A DNA stretch of 32,279 nt from Streptomyces sp. H27-H5. Lineage in GTDB: Bacteria > Actinomycetota > Actinomycetes > Streptomycetales > Streptomycetaceae. Position numbers and translations under genes: made by a program. Below, piece by piece: positions 16,953 to 24,066 of the stretch. The stretch's first letter is position 1. Every line of letters starts with the position of its first letter. The notes under the pieces were generated by a model. That model worked only from the letters and a program-made list of their open reading frames with translations. It was not told where the DNA came from and searched no databases. The stretch spans positions 1 to 32,279 of the forward strand of contig NZ_JAPNLK010000092.1 of the NCBI RefSeq assembly GCF_026627505.1. The letters run 5' to 3'.

Positions 16953-17573
16953 ATGCTGACCGAGACGACGGGCCGCACCGCCCGAGACCTGTCCGTCGAG
17001 CTGGAAGGTCTCCAGGCGGTGGACTGGGCCTCGGTGTGGGCGGGGCCGCCGCAGGGAGGGTCCCCGGAGTTCCGCGCGTGGTGCGGACGCCACGGCTGGG
17101 ATCCGCAGACCTTCGACCGGCAGCTGGTGGTGCGCGGTCCCGGGGGCGGCCGGCTGACCTTGGAGTCCGGTGGCTACTGGAACCCGGTCGAGAGCGTGTC
17201 CCACTACGGGTGGCAGGTGAAGGCCGGCGCGGCGGACGAGAACCCCGCCGTGCTCGCCCTGGCCGCCGAGACCTGGCCCGAGTACGCGGCAGCGGCCGCC
17301 GGGGTGCTGGGCGCGCCCGCGTGGGCCGGCTCCTGGGACGCCGAGGACTTCCCGGAGCCCCCCGCGCCCGGCTACTGGCCCGACCGGGAGTTCCGGCTGA
17401 AGAGCCGCCGCCCGTACCGGTTCGCGTACTGGCGGGGTGCCGGTGCGGACGCGCCGTACATCCTGCTCGGTCAGTCCGTCGCGTTCCCCACCTGGGCCGC
17501 GGACATGCCCGGTGCGTCGGCGATCTCCCTTGAGGTCCGGCCGCCCGTCGACGTCCTGCGAGCCCTTCGATGA
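16953..17573 (+). CDS. Family A, copy 4: Trp-rich partner of family B
   Basis: This 206-residue protein is nearly identical in its N-terminal third to copy 3, with VDWASVWAGPP at residues 23-33 and WCGRHGWDP at 43-51, then VLGAPAWAGSWD and PYRFAYW. The middle and C-terminal parts differ more, as expected if partner-binding surfaces diverged after duplication. ATG at 16953 follows AAGGAG. The upstream spacer also resembles that of copy 3, so the duplicated unit includes the spacer. It overlaps the next gene by ATGA. Acidic, no membrane segment, no enzyme motif. Confidence 0.8.
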   Translation: MLTETTGRTARDLSVELEGLQAVDWASVWAGPPQGGSPEFRAWCGRHGWDPQTFDRQLVVRGPGGGRLTLESGGYWNPVESVSHYGWQVKAGAADENPAVLALAAETWPEYAAAAAGVLGAPAWAGSWDAEDFPEPPAPGYWPDREFRLKSRRPYRFAYWRGAGADAPYILLGQSVAFPTWAADMPGASAISLEVRPPVDVLRALR

Positions 17574-18619
17574 GGGACTCGACGCCCCCGACTCCGGACG
17601 AGATCAGCCGCGCGATCTCCCTCCAGGAGGCGGACCGCGCGGGCAGACCGCGTACCGAGGCCGAGGCCGAGGCGGTGACCGCGCGCATCTACGCCGACTG
17701 GCGGGCGGCCCATGCCGAGGGCCGCGTCACCCCGGACATCGCGTCGTTCATCCGGGACGTCGCCGCGCACCGGTCCGTCACCAACGAGGACCGCGGCGCC
17801 ACACGCGCCTTCTGGTCGTGGAAGTCCCGGCCCGAGGGCGCGCCCCGGGTCGTGGACCACCGCTTCCTGGCGCAGGCGTGCGGCGAGAGTCGTGCGTACC
17901 AGGTGCTGGAGGACAGCCCCGCGGGCCGGCAACTGGACGCGTACCGGCTGTGGGAGCCCCTGGTGAAGGAGTCCCTGGTCAACGACTTCGCCTTGGACGC
18001 GGCGGAGGTCGACGGCCTGGCCCCGGAGGTGTGGGCCACCATCTCGGGACGCTACGCCGAGGCGGCCGAAGGGCCGGTCGTCGCCTTCTGCGCCGACATC
18101 GGCGCTCACTCGATCCTGGGGAAGGACGAGCTGCCGCGGTTGCTCGCGCACGAGACCGTGGGCAAGGAGAACGTCGGTTTCCCGTTGCCCGCGCCCCGCC
18201 ACGAGCATCTGCCGCCCGAGGTGGACGCGTTGATGGCCAATGAGTCCCTGCGCTGCCAGGTGCGGATGGAGGACTACGACGTCCAGACCACCGTGCCGAA
18301 GGACTTCGCGGCGAAGCTCGGCGCCCTCGACGTACCCGAGAACCTGCGGGAGGCACACGCCTCCGCGCTCTCCCGGCTCTCCTCGGCCCACACCTACGAC
18401 GAGTTGGCCGCGCCGGCGCCGCCCGAACCGGCGGCCCGGCAGCAACAGCACCAGCAACAGCAACAGCACGTCGTATCCGCCCGAGCCGCTGCCTTCCTGC
18501 CCGGTGTCACCATCCGCCCCACGGCCGCGCCACCGAGCCCGCGCGGCCCGTCCACCCACGGTGTGAGCAACCCGGTGGCCGCCGAGGTCGCGCCGAAGGC
18601 CGTCGGCATCGGGCACTGA
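17570..18619 (+). CDS. Family B, copy 3: CD38/ADP-ribosyl-cyclase-like protein
   Basis: This 349-residue protein parallels copy 2 throughout: TNEDRG, FWS (W82), VLEDS (E114, D115), EVWATISGRYAEAAEG (W155, S159) and SILGKDE (S181, E187). The spacing from W155 to E187 is 32 residues, as in the other copies. After the domain there is a Gln/His-rich run at about residues 291-300 and the conserved tail AFLPGV ... APKAVGIGH. There is no signal peptide, and the few Cys do not match the CD38 disulfide pattern. It begins with ATG in an ATGA overlap with family A copy 4. It is the last gene of the tandem pair block; an 84-base gap with GGAGGG separates it from the DUF4913 gene. Function is inferred from the catalytic-type motifs. 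Confidence 0.75.
   Translation: MRDSTPPTPDEISRAISLQEADRAGRPRTEAEAEAVTARIYADWRAAHAEGRVTPDIASFIRDVAAHRSVTNEDRGATRAFWSWKSRPEGAPRVVDHRFLAQACGESRAYQVLEDSPAGRQLDAYRLWEPLVKESLVNDFALDAAEVDGLAPEVWATISGRYAEAAEGPVVAFCADIGAHSILGKDELPRLLAHETVGKENVGFPLPAPRHEHLPPEVDALMANESLRCQVRMEDYDVQTTVPKDFAAKLGALDVPENLREAHASALSRLSSAHTYDELAAPAPPEPAARQQQHQQQQQHVVSARAAAFLPGVTIRPTAAPPSPRGPSTHGVSNPVAAEVAPKAVGIGH
18440..18469 (+). repeat. CAG/CAA-type run encoding a Gln/His tract
   Basis: Ten consecutive codons are CAG, CAA or CAC, giving a Gln-rich tract with two His in the linker of family B copy 3. Copies 1 and 2 lack it. Such runs are prone to length change by slippage. Confidence 0.8.
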
Positions 18620-18703
18620 GCGGCTCCCACCGGCTCGAACGGGCACCCCGCACCATCCATGTCACATCACGTCGAACGACCGATCCGCCCGGAGGGCCCA
18701 CCC

Positions 18704-19105
18704 ATGAGCACGAGCGCCGAGGCGCAACAAGCGTCCGAGGAAGAGGTGGAGTTCTACTTCGCCGACGTCTTCGTCTTCGTCTCCGAATACCTGTCGCAGA
18801 TGGTGCGGCGCCGTGTGAACGGCTCGACCGCCACCTGGTGTCCGCGCTGGTGGGAGCACCCGGAGGCGGGCGCCCGGCTCTCCGCGCTCTGGCTGGCCTG
18901 GGAGCATCTGCGGCACGACCCGGCCCTGGGCATGTCCACCTGGTGGCTCCACCACGCCGATCCGCACCTGCGGGTGCTGATGGACGCGGACATGGGCCCG
19001 TTCGCGGCCTGTTCGCCCAAGGACGGCCACACGGCCTACCCCTTCGAACCGCTGCCCGTCGATCCCGACGGCCCCGAGAGCAACCCCGACGCGCCCGCGT
19101 CATGA
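18704..19105 (+). CDS. DUF4913-family protein
   Basis: This 133-residue protein has the hallmark of DUF4913: WCPRWWEHPEA (residues 45-55), then LSALWLAWEHLR (59-70) and a MSTWWLHHADPHLRVLM stretch (77-93). The first 20 residues are acidic and disordered; the C-terminus is Pro/Asp-rich. The function of the family is unknown; members are frequent on actinobacterial plasmids and near conjugation genes, which fits this place between the effector-like pairs and the plus-arm machine genes. ATG at 18704 follows GGAGGG. The conserved Trp residues suggest a protein- or ligand-binding fold rather than an enzyme. Confidence 0.85.
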   Translation: MSTSAEAQQASEEEVEFYFADVFVFVSEYLSQMVRRRVNGSTATWCPRWWEHPEAGARLSALWLAWEHLRHDPALGMSTWWLHHADPHLRVLMDADMGPFAACSPKDGHTAYPFEPLPVDPDGPESNPDAPAS

Positions 19106-19189
19106 GCAGGACCGGTGAGGGTTCGGGGGGCTCCTTTCACCGATTCTTCGCATGGCCTTCGTGCCCGTACCCCGGCCCGAATCCCTGAG

Positions 19190-19227
19190 TTTTCCTCGGT
19201 CTTTCCTCGTCTTTCCTCGTGAGGAAA
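19190..19227 (+). promoter_or_regulatory. Helically phased CTTTCC repeats upstream of the plus-arm machine genes
   Basis: TTTCC occurs at 19191, 19202 and 19212, that is 11 and 10 bases apart, each within a TTTTCCTCG or CTTTCCTCG unit. An inverted copy, GAGGAAA, follows at 19221-19227. The block lies about 70 bases upstream of the GTG at 19297 and matches, in motif, spacing and orientation, the block upstream of the tcpC-like gene. A shared regulator for both arms is likely. Confidence 0.6.
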
Positions 19228-19296
19228 TGGCCTGCGTCTTCCGCCGTCCCTCCCCCTACCGTGTCCGGGCGACCTGACTGAGGGAGGCCCGGGACG

Positions 19297-19989
19297 GTGG
19301 AGTCACCTGCCGAGAACAAGCGAAGTGCGGCACTTGCCCTGGCGATCCTGGGCGTTCTGCTGATCGTCTCCCTGGTCGTCCTCACCGTTTTCGACGGCGA
19401 GGACGACGCGGAGAACCCGCCCGATGGCAAGGCCTCCTCGACGGCCGGACCGGGCAAGGAGGCCGGTACGGCCGGTGGCGGCGGCTCCGACGACGAGGGC
19501 GGGCAGACCGGTGCGGGCGGCGTCGACGGCGTCCCGCCGATCGTCACGCCGGAGGAACTGAGCGAGGCCCACCGCGCCATGGCCGCCTACATGACCGGCC
19601 TCAGCACGTACCGGTACACCGACCAGAGCGCCGGCTGGGCGAAGCCCCTGCTCGAACTCACGGTGCGGGACGCTCAGATGAAGGCGCTGACCGTTCTGCC
19701 CACGGGCAAGGACTGGGCCACCTGCCAGGTCGCTCGATGCACGTCCGCCGGCAAGGCGACCGTGGTCCGCGACGGGATGATCGCCCAGGACCTCGTCAAA
19801 GGCGGCGGCAGCCTGGTGTCCAGCGTGGTGTCGGTGACCGCGACCCGTACCGAGGGCGGCAAGCAGACCCGTACGGAGACGAATTCCTGGCTGGTCAGTT
19901 CCCGCAAGGAGGCCGGCGCCTGGAAGGTCTCGTCCTTCAACCTGCAGGGTCTGGGCAACGTGGGCGCATCCGACGAAGCGGGGGAGTGA
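19297..19989 (+). CDS. Membrane-anchored NTF2/VirB8-like protein
   Basis: This 230-residue protein has a short cytoplasmic start, one membrane segment (about residues 11-31), an Asp/Gly-rich linker to about 80, and an extracellular domain with YMTGLSTYRYTDQSAGW and a C-terminal SWLVSSRKEAGAWKVSSFNLQ. That ending (edge strand with W-K-V near the C-terminus) is typical of NTF2-like domains as found in TcpC/VirB8 proteins. GTG at 19297 is supported by GAGGGAGG 9 bases upstream and by the signal-anchor beginning there. It is followed after 6 bases by the peptidoglycan hydrolase gene. A structural role at the cell envelope is likely; enzyme activity is not indicated. Confidence 0.75.
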   Translation: MESPAENKRSAALALAILGVLLIVSLVVLTVFDGEDDAENPPDGKASSTAGPGKEAGTAGGGGSDDEGGQTGAGGVDGVPPIVTPEELSEAHRAMAAYMTGLSTYRYTDQSAGWAKPLLELTVRDAQMKALTVLPTGKDWATCQVARCTSAGKATVVRDGMIAQDLVKGGGSLVSSVVSVTATRTEGGKQTRTETNSWLVSSRKEAGAWKVSSFNLQGLGNVGASDEAGE

Positions 19990-19995
19990 GACTCG

Positions 19996-22092
19996 ATGGT
20001 GGCTCCTGCCGTACTGGCGGCCGCGTCCAAGGCAGCCAAGGTGGCCAAGACGGCCAAGATGGCTGCCCAGATGGCCGGAGGTCAGGGCGGTGGCGGTGGC
20101 GGCAAGAAGAAGGGCAACGGCAAGATGCTGTTGCTCGTCGGCGCCGGCGGCCTGCTGCCGATCGGTGGCATCGGTTTCATCGCACTCGTCATGATCAGTG
20201 CTCTGGTGGGCGGTCTCGGCAGCGGCGCCGCCCAGGCGGCCTGCGGCAACTATGCCGAGAACGCCGCCGGGGGAAGCACCGGCGACCAGGCGGCCACCAA
20301 CCCGGTCATGCCGGCCGGCAAGATCTACCTGCCCAGTGAGACGGCCCGCAACGAGATACCCCCCCGGATGATCCTGGCCTCGATGCGGGCAGCAGCCCGC
20401 TACGAGGGACTGGACTGGACGATGATTGCCGGTCAGATGTACCAGGAGACCAAGTACGGCCAGGACCCGTCCGCCGCCCCCGGGGGCAAGAACAGCGCCG
20501 GCTACATGGGCCTGCTCCAGTTCGGCAACGACGCGTGGCACGACTACGGCGCCGACGGCAACAACGACGGCAAGAAGGACCTCTACAACATCGACGACGC
20601 GGCATACGCCGCGGCCAACTTCCTGCACGCGATGAAGGTCGAGACGAACCCCTGGAAGGCGCTGCTGAAGTACTCGGGTTCGAACTCCGACAACACCGTC
20701 TACCCGCGGGTGGTCCTCACCCAGTCGGCCCGCTACCGGGGCAACCTCACCGGCGAGAAGAACCTCATCGAGGGCTGGTACGCGCACCTGAAGGCGACCG
20801 TCGACAAGAACCCCGACTTTCCCACCCTCGGCCGGCAGTCCGACATCCCCGCGCCGGTCGGCAACGGGGCCCAGCCCACCGAGGCCCTGAGCATCAAGGC
20901 GACCTCACCGCGATCCTGGTCCACCCCGCCCTACGGCGGTGACACGGGGCAGACGCAAGCCGCCTCCTACGGGGACAACCGGATCGGCCAAGCCCCCCGG
21001 AGCGGCGGGATCCAGACCGTGGCGTTCTCCCGCCCCCTGCTCAAGCCCGCCGAGCCGCCGGCCCAGGACGGCAAGAGCTGGCAGTGGCCGTTGAAGGAGG
21101 GCACGTACACGCTCGGCACCAAGTACCACCAGAACGGCCCCAGTTGGAGCCTCGGCTACCACACCGGCCTCGACATGCCGGCCGCCGCCGGCACGCCGAT
21201 CTACGCACCCGCCGACGGCAAGGTCATCAAGGTGAGCAGCGGCGGCTCGTACGGCAACGAGACACACATCGAGCACGCCAACGGCGTCGTCACCCTGTAC
21301 GCGCACCAGACGAAGGCCATGGTCTCCCAGGGCGCCTCCGTCAAGCGCGGCGACCAGATCGGCACCGTCGGCAACACCGGCAACTCCTTCGGCGCGCACC
21401 TGCACTGGGAGGTCCGCCTCCCGGGTGTCGACAACCCCTTCGTTCCCGGCCAGGACAACGGTCCCGGCATGGTCGACCCGCAGGACTGGCTACAGGGCAA
21501 GATCTCGGCCCAGCCCGACTACGGCACCGTGCCCGGCGGTGACGGCAGCACGGGCAAGGACGCCGAGTACGCCGCCTGCGCCAAGAACGGCAAGGGCACC
21601 GCGGTTGCTCCGGACGGCACCGTGAGCGGTGTGCTTCCGGGAGCCGACGACCCGGTGGTGCGGGCGGCACTGCGCTGGGCGCAGCGCGGCATCGGGCAGC
21701 CGTACGTCTGGGGCGCACCGCGGTTGCAGGGCGACAATCCCGTCTCCTTCGACTGTTCCAGCTACACCCAGTGGATCTACTACCAGGCCAGCGGCGGCAA
21801 GATCGACATCGGGTCCGTCACTTACGACCAGGAGGACAAGCTCCGGCCGTACAAGGTCGATCTGAGCAAGGCGCAGCCCGGCGACATCATCTTCTTCCGC
21901 CCCGGCAGCAGGGGTTCCGAGCACGTGGGCGTCGTGTGGGACCCGGCCGGCAAGAAGATCCTCCACGCCCCCCGCGCGGGCAAGAACGTCGAGTTCAGCA
22001 CCTGGGACGTGCAGGGCACCGTCACCGGCGTGTACCGGGTGCCGATCCCGCCGGGCACCAATCCCACCGAGGGCGGTGGAGAGCATGCGTAG
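19996..22092 (+). CDS. Membrane-anchored cell-wall hydrolase: transglycosylase + M23 + NlpC/P60
   Basis: This 698-residue protein unites three wall-cutting domains. After a basic, Gly-rich start and a membrane segment (about residues 47-74) comes a lytic transglycosylase-like domain with MYQETKY (E151 as the likely acid) and GYMGLLQFGNDAW. Next is an M23 endopeptidase-like domain with YHTGLD (H389, D393) and HLHWEV (H468, H470), all zinc-site positions present. Last is an NlpC/P60 domain with FDCSSY (C587), SEHVGVV (H643) and ILHAP. It would cut glycan strands and peptide cross-links, as VirB1-type proteins do to let a secretion channel pass the wall. Two-domain SLT-NlpC/P60 hydrolases are usual in Gram-positive conjugation; three intact domains is more than usual. 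It begins 6 bases after the previous stop. Confidence 0.9.
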   Translation: MVAPAVLAAASKAAKVAKTAKMAAQMAGGQGGGGGGKKKGNGKMLLLVGAGGLLPIGGIGFIALVMISALVGGLGSGAAQAACGNYAENAAGGSTGDQAATNPVMPAGKIYLPSETARNEIPPRMILASMRAAARYEGLDWTMIAGQMYQETKYGQDPSAAPGGKNSAGYMGLLQFGNDAWHDYGADGNNDGKKDLYNIDDAAYAAANFLHAMKVETNPWKALLKYSGSNSDNTVYPRVVLTQSARYRGNLTGEKNLIEGWYAHLKATVDKNPDFPTLGRQSDIPAPVGNGAQPTEALSIKATSPRSWSTPPYGGDTGQTQAASYGDNRIGQAPRSGGIQTVAFSRPLLKPAEPPAQDGKSWQWPLKEGTYTLGTKYHQNGPSWSLGYHTGLDMPAAAGTPIYAPADGKVIKVSSGGSYGNETHIEHANGVVTLYAHQTKAMVSQGASVKRGDQIGTVGNTGNSFGAHLHWEVRLPGVDNPFVPGQDNGPGMVDPQDWLQGKISAQPDYGTVPGGDGSTGKDAEYAACAKNGKGTAVAPDGTVSGVLPGADDPVVRAALRWAQRGIGQPYVWGAPRLQGDNPVSFDCSSYTQWIYYQASGGKIDIGSVTYDQEDKLRPYKVDLSKAQPGDIIFFRPGSRGSEHVGVVWDPAGKKILHAPRAGKNVEFSTWDVQGTVTGVYRVPIPPGTNPTEGGGEHA

Positions 22093-22173
22093 CGGAGAGG
22101 GAAGCCTCCGGGGCGAGCAGGGTCTCTTCGTCTTCCGTGCCACATCTGTTCCAGCGGAAGGAAAGTCCTGACC

Positions 22174-23910
22174 ATGACCGTCCACCAGCAGAAGAAGCCA
22201 CGCTCCGACGACGACTGGACGATCGAGATCGCCGTGCTCGTCGGCTCGGTCCTGGCCCTGCTCTGCGGTGCCTGGTTCGCCGCCCGCGTCGGCGCGTCCC
22301 TCGGCGGGGAACCGGCGCCGCCGGGCAATCCCTTCTCCTTCGCGGTGTCCCTGGTCACGGGTGACTACTCCTGGCCGCACGGCGCGGCGAACGCGGTGGC
22401 CGCGGGCGAGGCGGTCCTGATCGCCGGGGCCGCGACCGCGGTGTATCGGATCCGTCAGCGCATGCGCAACAAGCCGGACGTCGACGGCGCCGCCCGCCAC
22501 CTCGCCCAGGGCGAGGAACTCGGCAAGCTCACCATGAAGGGAGCCGCCGCCACCGCCGAACGCCTGGGCGTGGACAGCAGATCACCCGGCGTTTTCATCG
22601 GCCGCTCGCTGCGGGGACGGCAACCGCTGTTCGGGTCCTTCGAGGACATGCACGTCGACATCTGGGGCCCTCGTACCGGCAAGACGACCCGTCGCGCGAT
22701 CCCCGCGATCCTCGACGCCCCCGGCTCCGTCCTGGTCACCTCCAACAAGCGCGACATCGTCGACGCCACCCGCGGCCCGCGCGAGGCGTGCGGTCAGGTC
22801 TGGGTCTTCGACCCGCAGCAGGTCGCGCAGGAGCCGCCCACGTGGTGGTGGAACCCGCTGTCGTACGTGACCGACGTCGCCAAGGCCCGCAAGCTGGCCG
22901 ACCACTTCGCGTCGGGTTCGCGCGACGCCGATGCCTCCACCGACGCGTTCTTCGACCCGGCCGGACAGGACCTGCTCGCCAACCTGCTGCTCGCCGCGGC
23001 CACCGCCAAATCCTCGATCACGCAGATCTACACCTGGCTGGCCAACCCGAAGGACGACACCCCGGAGCGCATCCTGCGCGGTGCGGGACACCTCATGCCC
23101 GCCGACTCCCTGGCCGGTGTGATCAGCGCCCCGGACAAGCAGCGCAGCGGCATCTACGGCGTGGCCCAGCAGATGGCGTCATGCCTGGTCAACCCCGAGG
23201 TCAACCGGTGGGTGACGCCGAACTCGCACCACGACGACCGTCCGGAGTTCGACCCGCACGAGTTCGTGCGCGGCGACTCCACCCTCTTCTCGCTCTCCCG
23301 CGAGGGCAGCGACTCGGCGGGCCCGCTGGTGACCGCCCTGACGGTGGCCGTCGTCGAGGCCGCCGAGGAGTACGCCACCACCCAACGCGGCGGCCGGCTG
23401 TCGCGCCCGCTGGTCGGTGTCCTGGACGAGGCGGCGAACGTCTGCCGCTGGCGCGCCCTGCCCGACCTGTATTCGCACTACGGCTCACGCGGCATCATCC
23501 TGATGACGATCCTCCAGTCCTGGGCCCAGGGCATCGAAGTATGGGGCGAACGGGGCATGGAGAAGCTCTGGTCGGCCGCGAACGTGCGGGTGTACGGCGG
23601 CGGCGTCTCCGATACCCGCTTCCTCGGCGACCTGTCCGAGCTGGCGGGCGAGTACCAGCTGCGCGAGTTCTCCACGACCCGCGAATCGGAGACGGGTGGC
23701 TGGTCCGGCAACCGCACCATGAACGAGTCCGTGCGCCACGACCGCGTCCTGAAGGTCTCCGACCTGGGCGCGATGCCCCCCGGTCGGGCACTCGTCCTGG
23801 CGTCCGGCATCAAGCCGGTCCTGGTCGAGACGATCCCGTGGTGGGAAGGCCCGTACGCCCGAGCGGTCAAGGCGTCCCTCGGCAGGCACGACCCGGGCGC
23901 CCGCGCCTGA
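22174..23910 (+). CDS. VirD4/TraG-like coupling ATPase
   Basis: This 578-residue protein is the putative substrate receptor of the machine. Two membrane segments (about residues 15-36 and 70-90) precede a cytoplasmic ATPase domain with Walker A GPRTGKTT (K170) and Walker B VGVLDEA (D418, E419). Further family blocks are SVLVTSNKRD, WWWNPLSY and LQSWAQG. VirD4/TraG proteins bring protein or nucleoprotein substrates to type IV channels. The usual all-alpha domain lies between the Walker motifs. ATG at 22174 follows GGAAGGAAAG. No relaxase is encoded nearby, so the substrates are more likely proteins; the linked family B proteins are candidates. It is the last gene of the plus arm and is followed by two strong hairpins. 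Confidence 0.9.
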   Translation: MTVHQQKKPRSDDDWTIEIAVLVGSVLALLCGAWFAARVGASLGGEPAPPGNPFSFAVSLVTGDYSWPHGAANAVAAGEAVLIAGAATAVYRIRQRMRNKPDVDGAARHLAQGEELGKLTMKGAAATAERLGVDSRSPGVFIGRSLRGRQPLFGSFEDMHVDIWGPRTGKTTRRAIPAILDAPGSVLVTSNKRDIVDATRGPREACGQVWVFDPQQVAQEPPTWWWNPLSYVTDVAKARKLADHFASGSRDADASTDAFFDPAGQDLLANLLLAAATAKSSITQIYTWLANPKDDTPERILRGAGHLMPADSLAGVISAPDKQRSGIYGVAQQMASCLVNPEVNRWVTPNSHHDDRPEFDPHEFVRGDSTLFSLSREGSDSAGPLVTALTVAVVEAAEEYATTQRGGRLSRPLVGVLDEAANVCRWRALPDLYSHYGSRGIILMTILQSWAQGIEVWGERGMEKLWSAANVRVYGGGVSDTRFLGDLSELAGEYQLREFSTTRESETGGWSGNRTMNESVRHDRVLKVSDLGAMPPGRALVLASGIKPVLVETIPWWEGPYARAVKASLGRHDPGARA

Positions 23911-23943
23911 CGGCGGCGCCGCATTCCCGCGGCACCCGGCGGA

Positions 23944-23970
23944 CGACGACCCGGCGACACCGGGTCGTCG
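23944..23970. terminator. Strong hairpin after the VirD4-like gene
   Basis: CGACGACCCGG at 23944-23954 and CCGGGTCGTCG at 23960-23970 form a perfect 11-bp stem with a 5-base loop, 34 bases after the stop codon. No T-run follows. It lies between convergent genes and can act on both strands. Confidence 0.75.
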
Positions 23971-23982
23971 ACCGGCCGGAGG

Positions 23983-24016
23983 GGCTCCCGGCGCGAGGCA
24001 CCTCTCGCCGGGAGCC
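23983..24016. terminator. Second strong hairpin between convergent genes
   Basis: GGCTCCCGGCG at 23983-23993 and CGCCGGGAGCC at 24006-24016 form a perfect 11-bp stem; within the loop GAG and CTC can add three pairs around GCAC. It lies 50 bases beyond the end of the minus-strand Lrp-type gene, for which it is the likely terminator. Confidence 0.75.
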
Positions 24017-24066
24017 GGGCGCCTCTCGCCGGTCAGGGCATGGTCGTGGCTGCCCGGGGCCCGCGG

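Noticed and set aside
19114..19142. Possible terminator after the DUF4913 gene (CGGTGA ... TCACCG)
   Set aside because: Only six pairs around a large loop; too weak to call.
19102..19188. A 28-residue plus-strand frame starting in an ATGA overlap with the DUF4913 gene
   Set aside because: The overlap is attractive, but the peptide has no recognisable motif, and a single ATGA is expected by chance. Not listed as a gene.
19240..19270. A TACCGT box as -10 promoter upstream of 19297
   Set aside because: No acceptable -35 at the right distance; promoter hexamers are not reliable in DNA this G/C-rich.
2961..23910. Integrative conjugative element with att sites
   Set aside because: No integrase, relaxase, replication gene or tRNA-derived direct repeats were seen in the window; base and codon use match the housekeeping genes.
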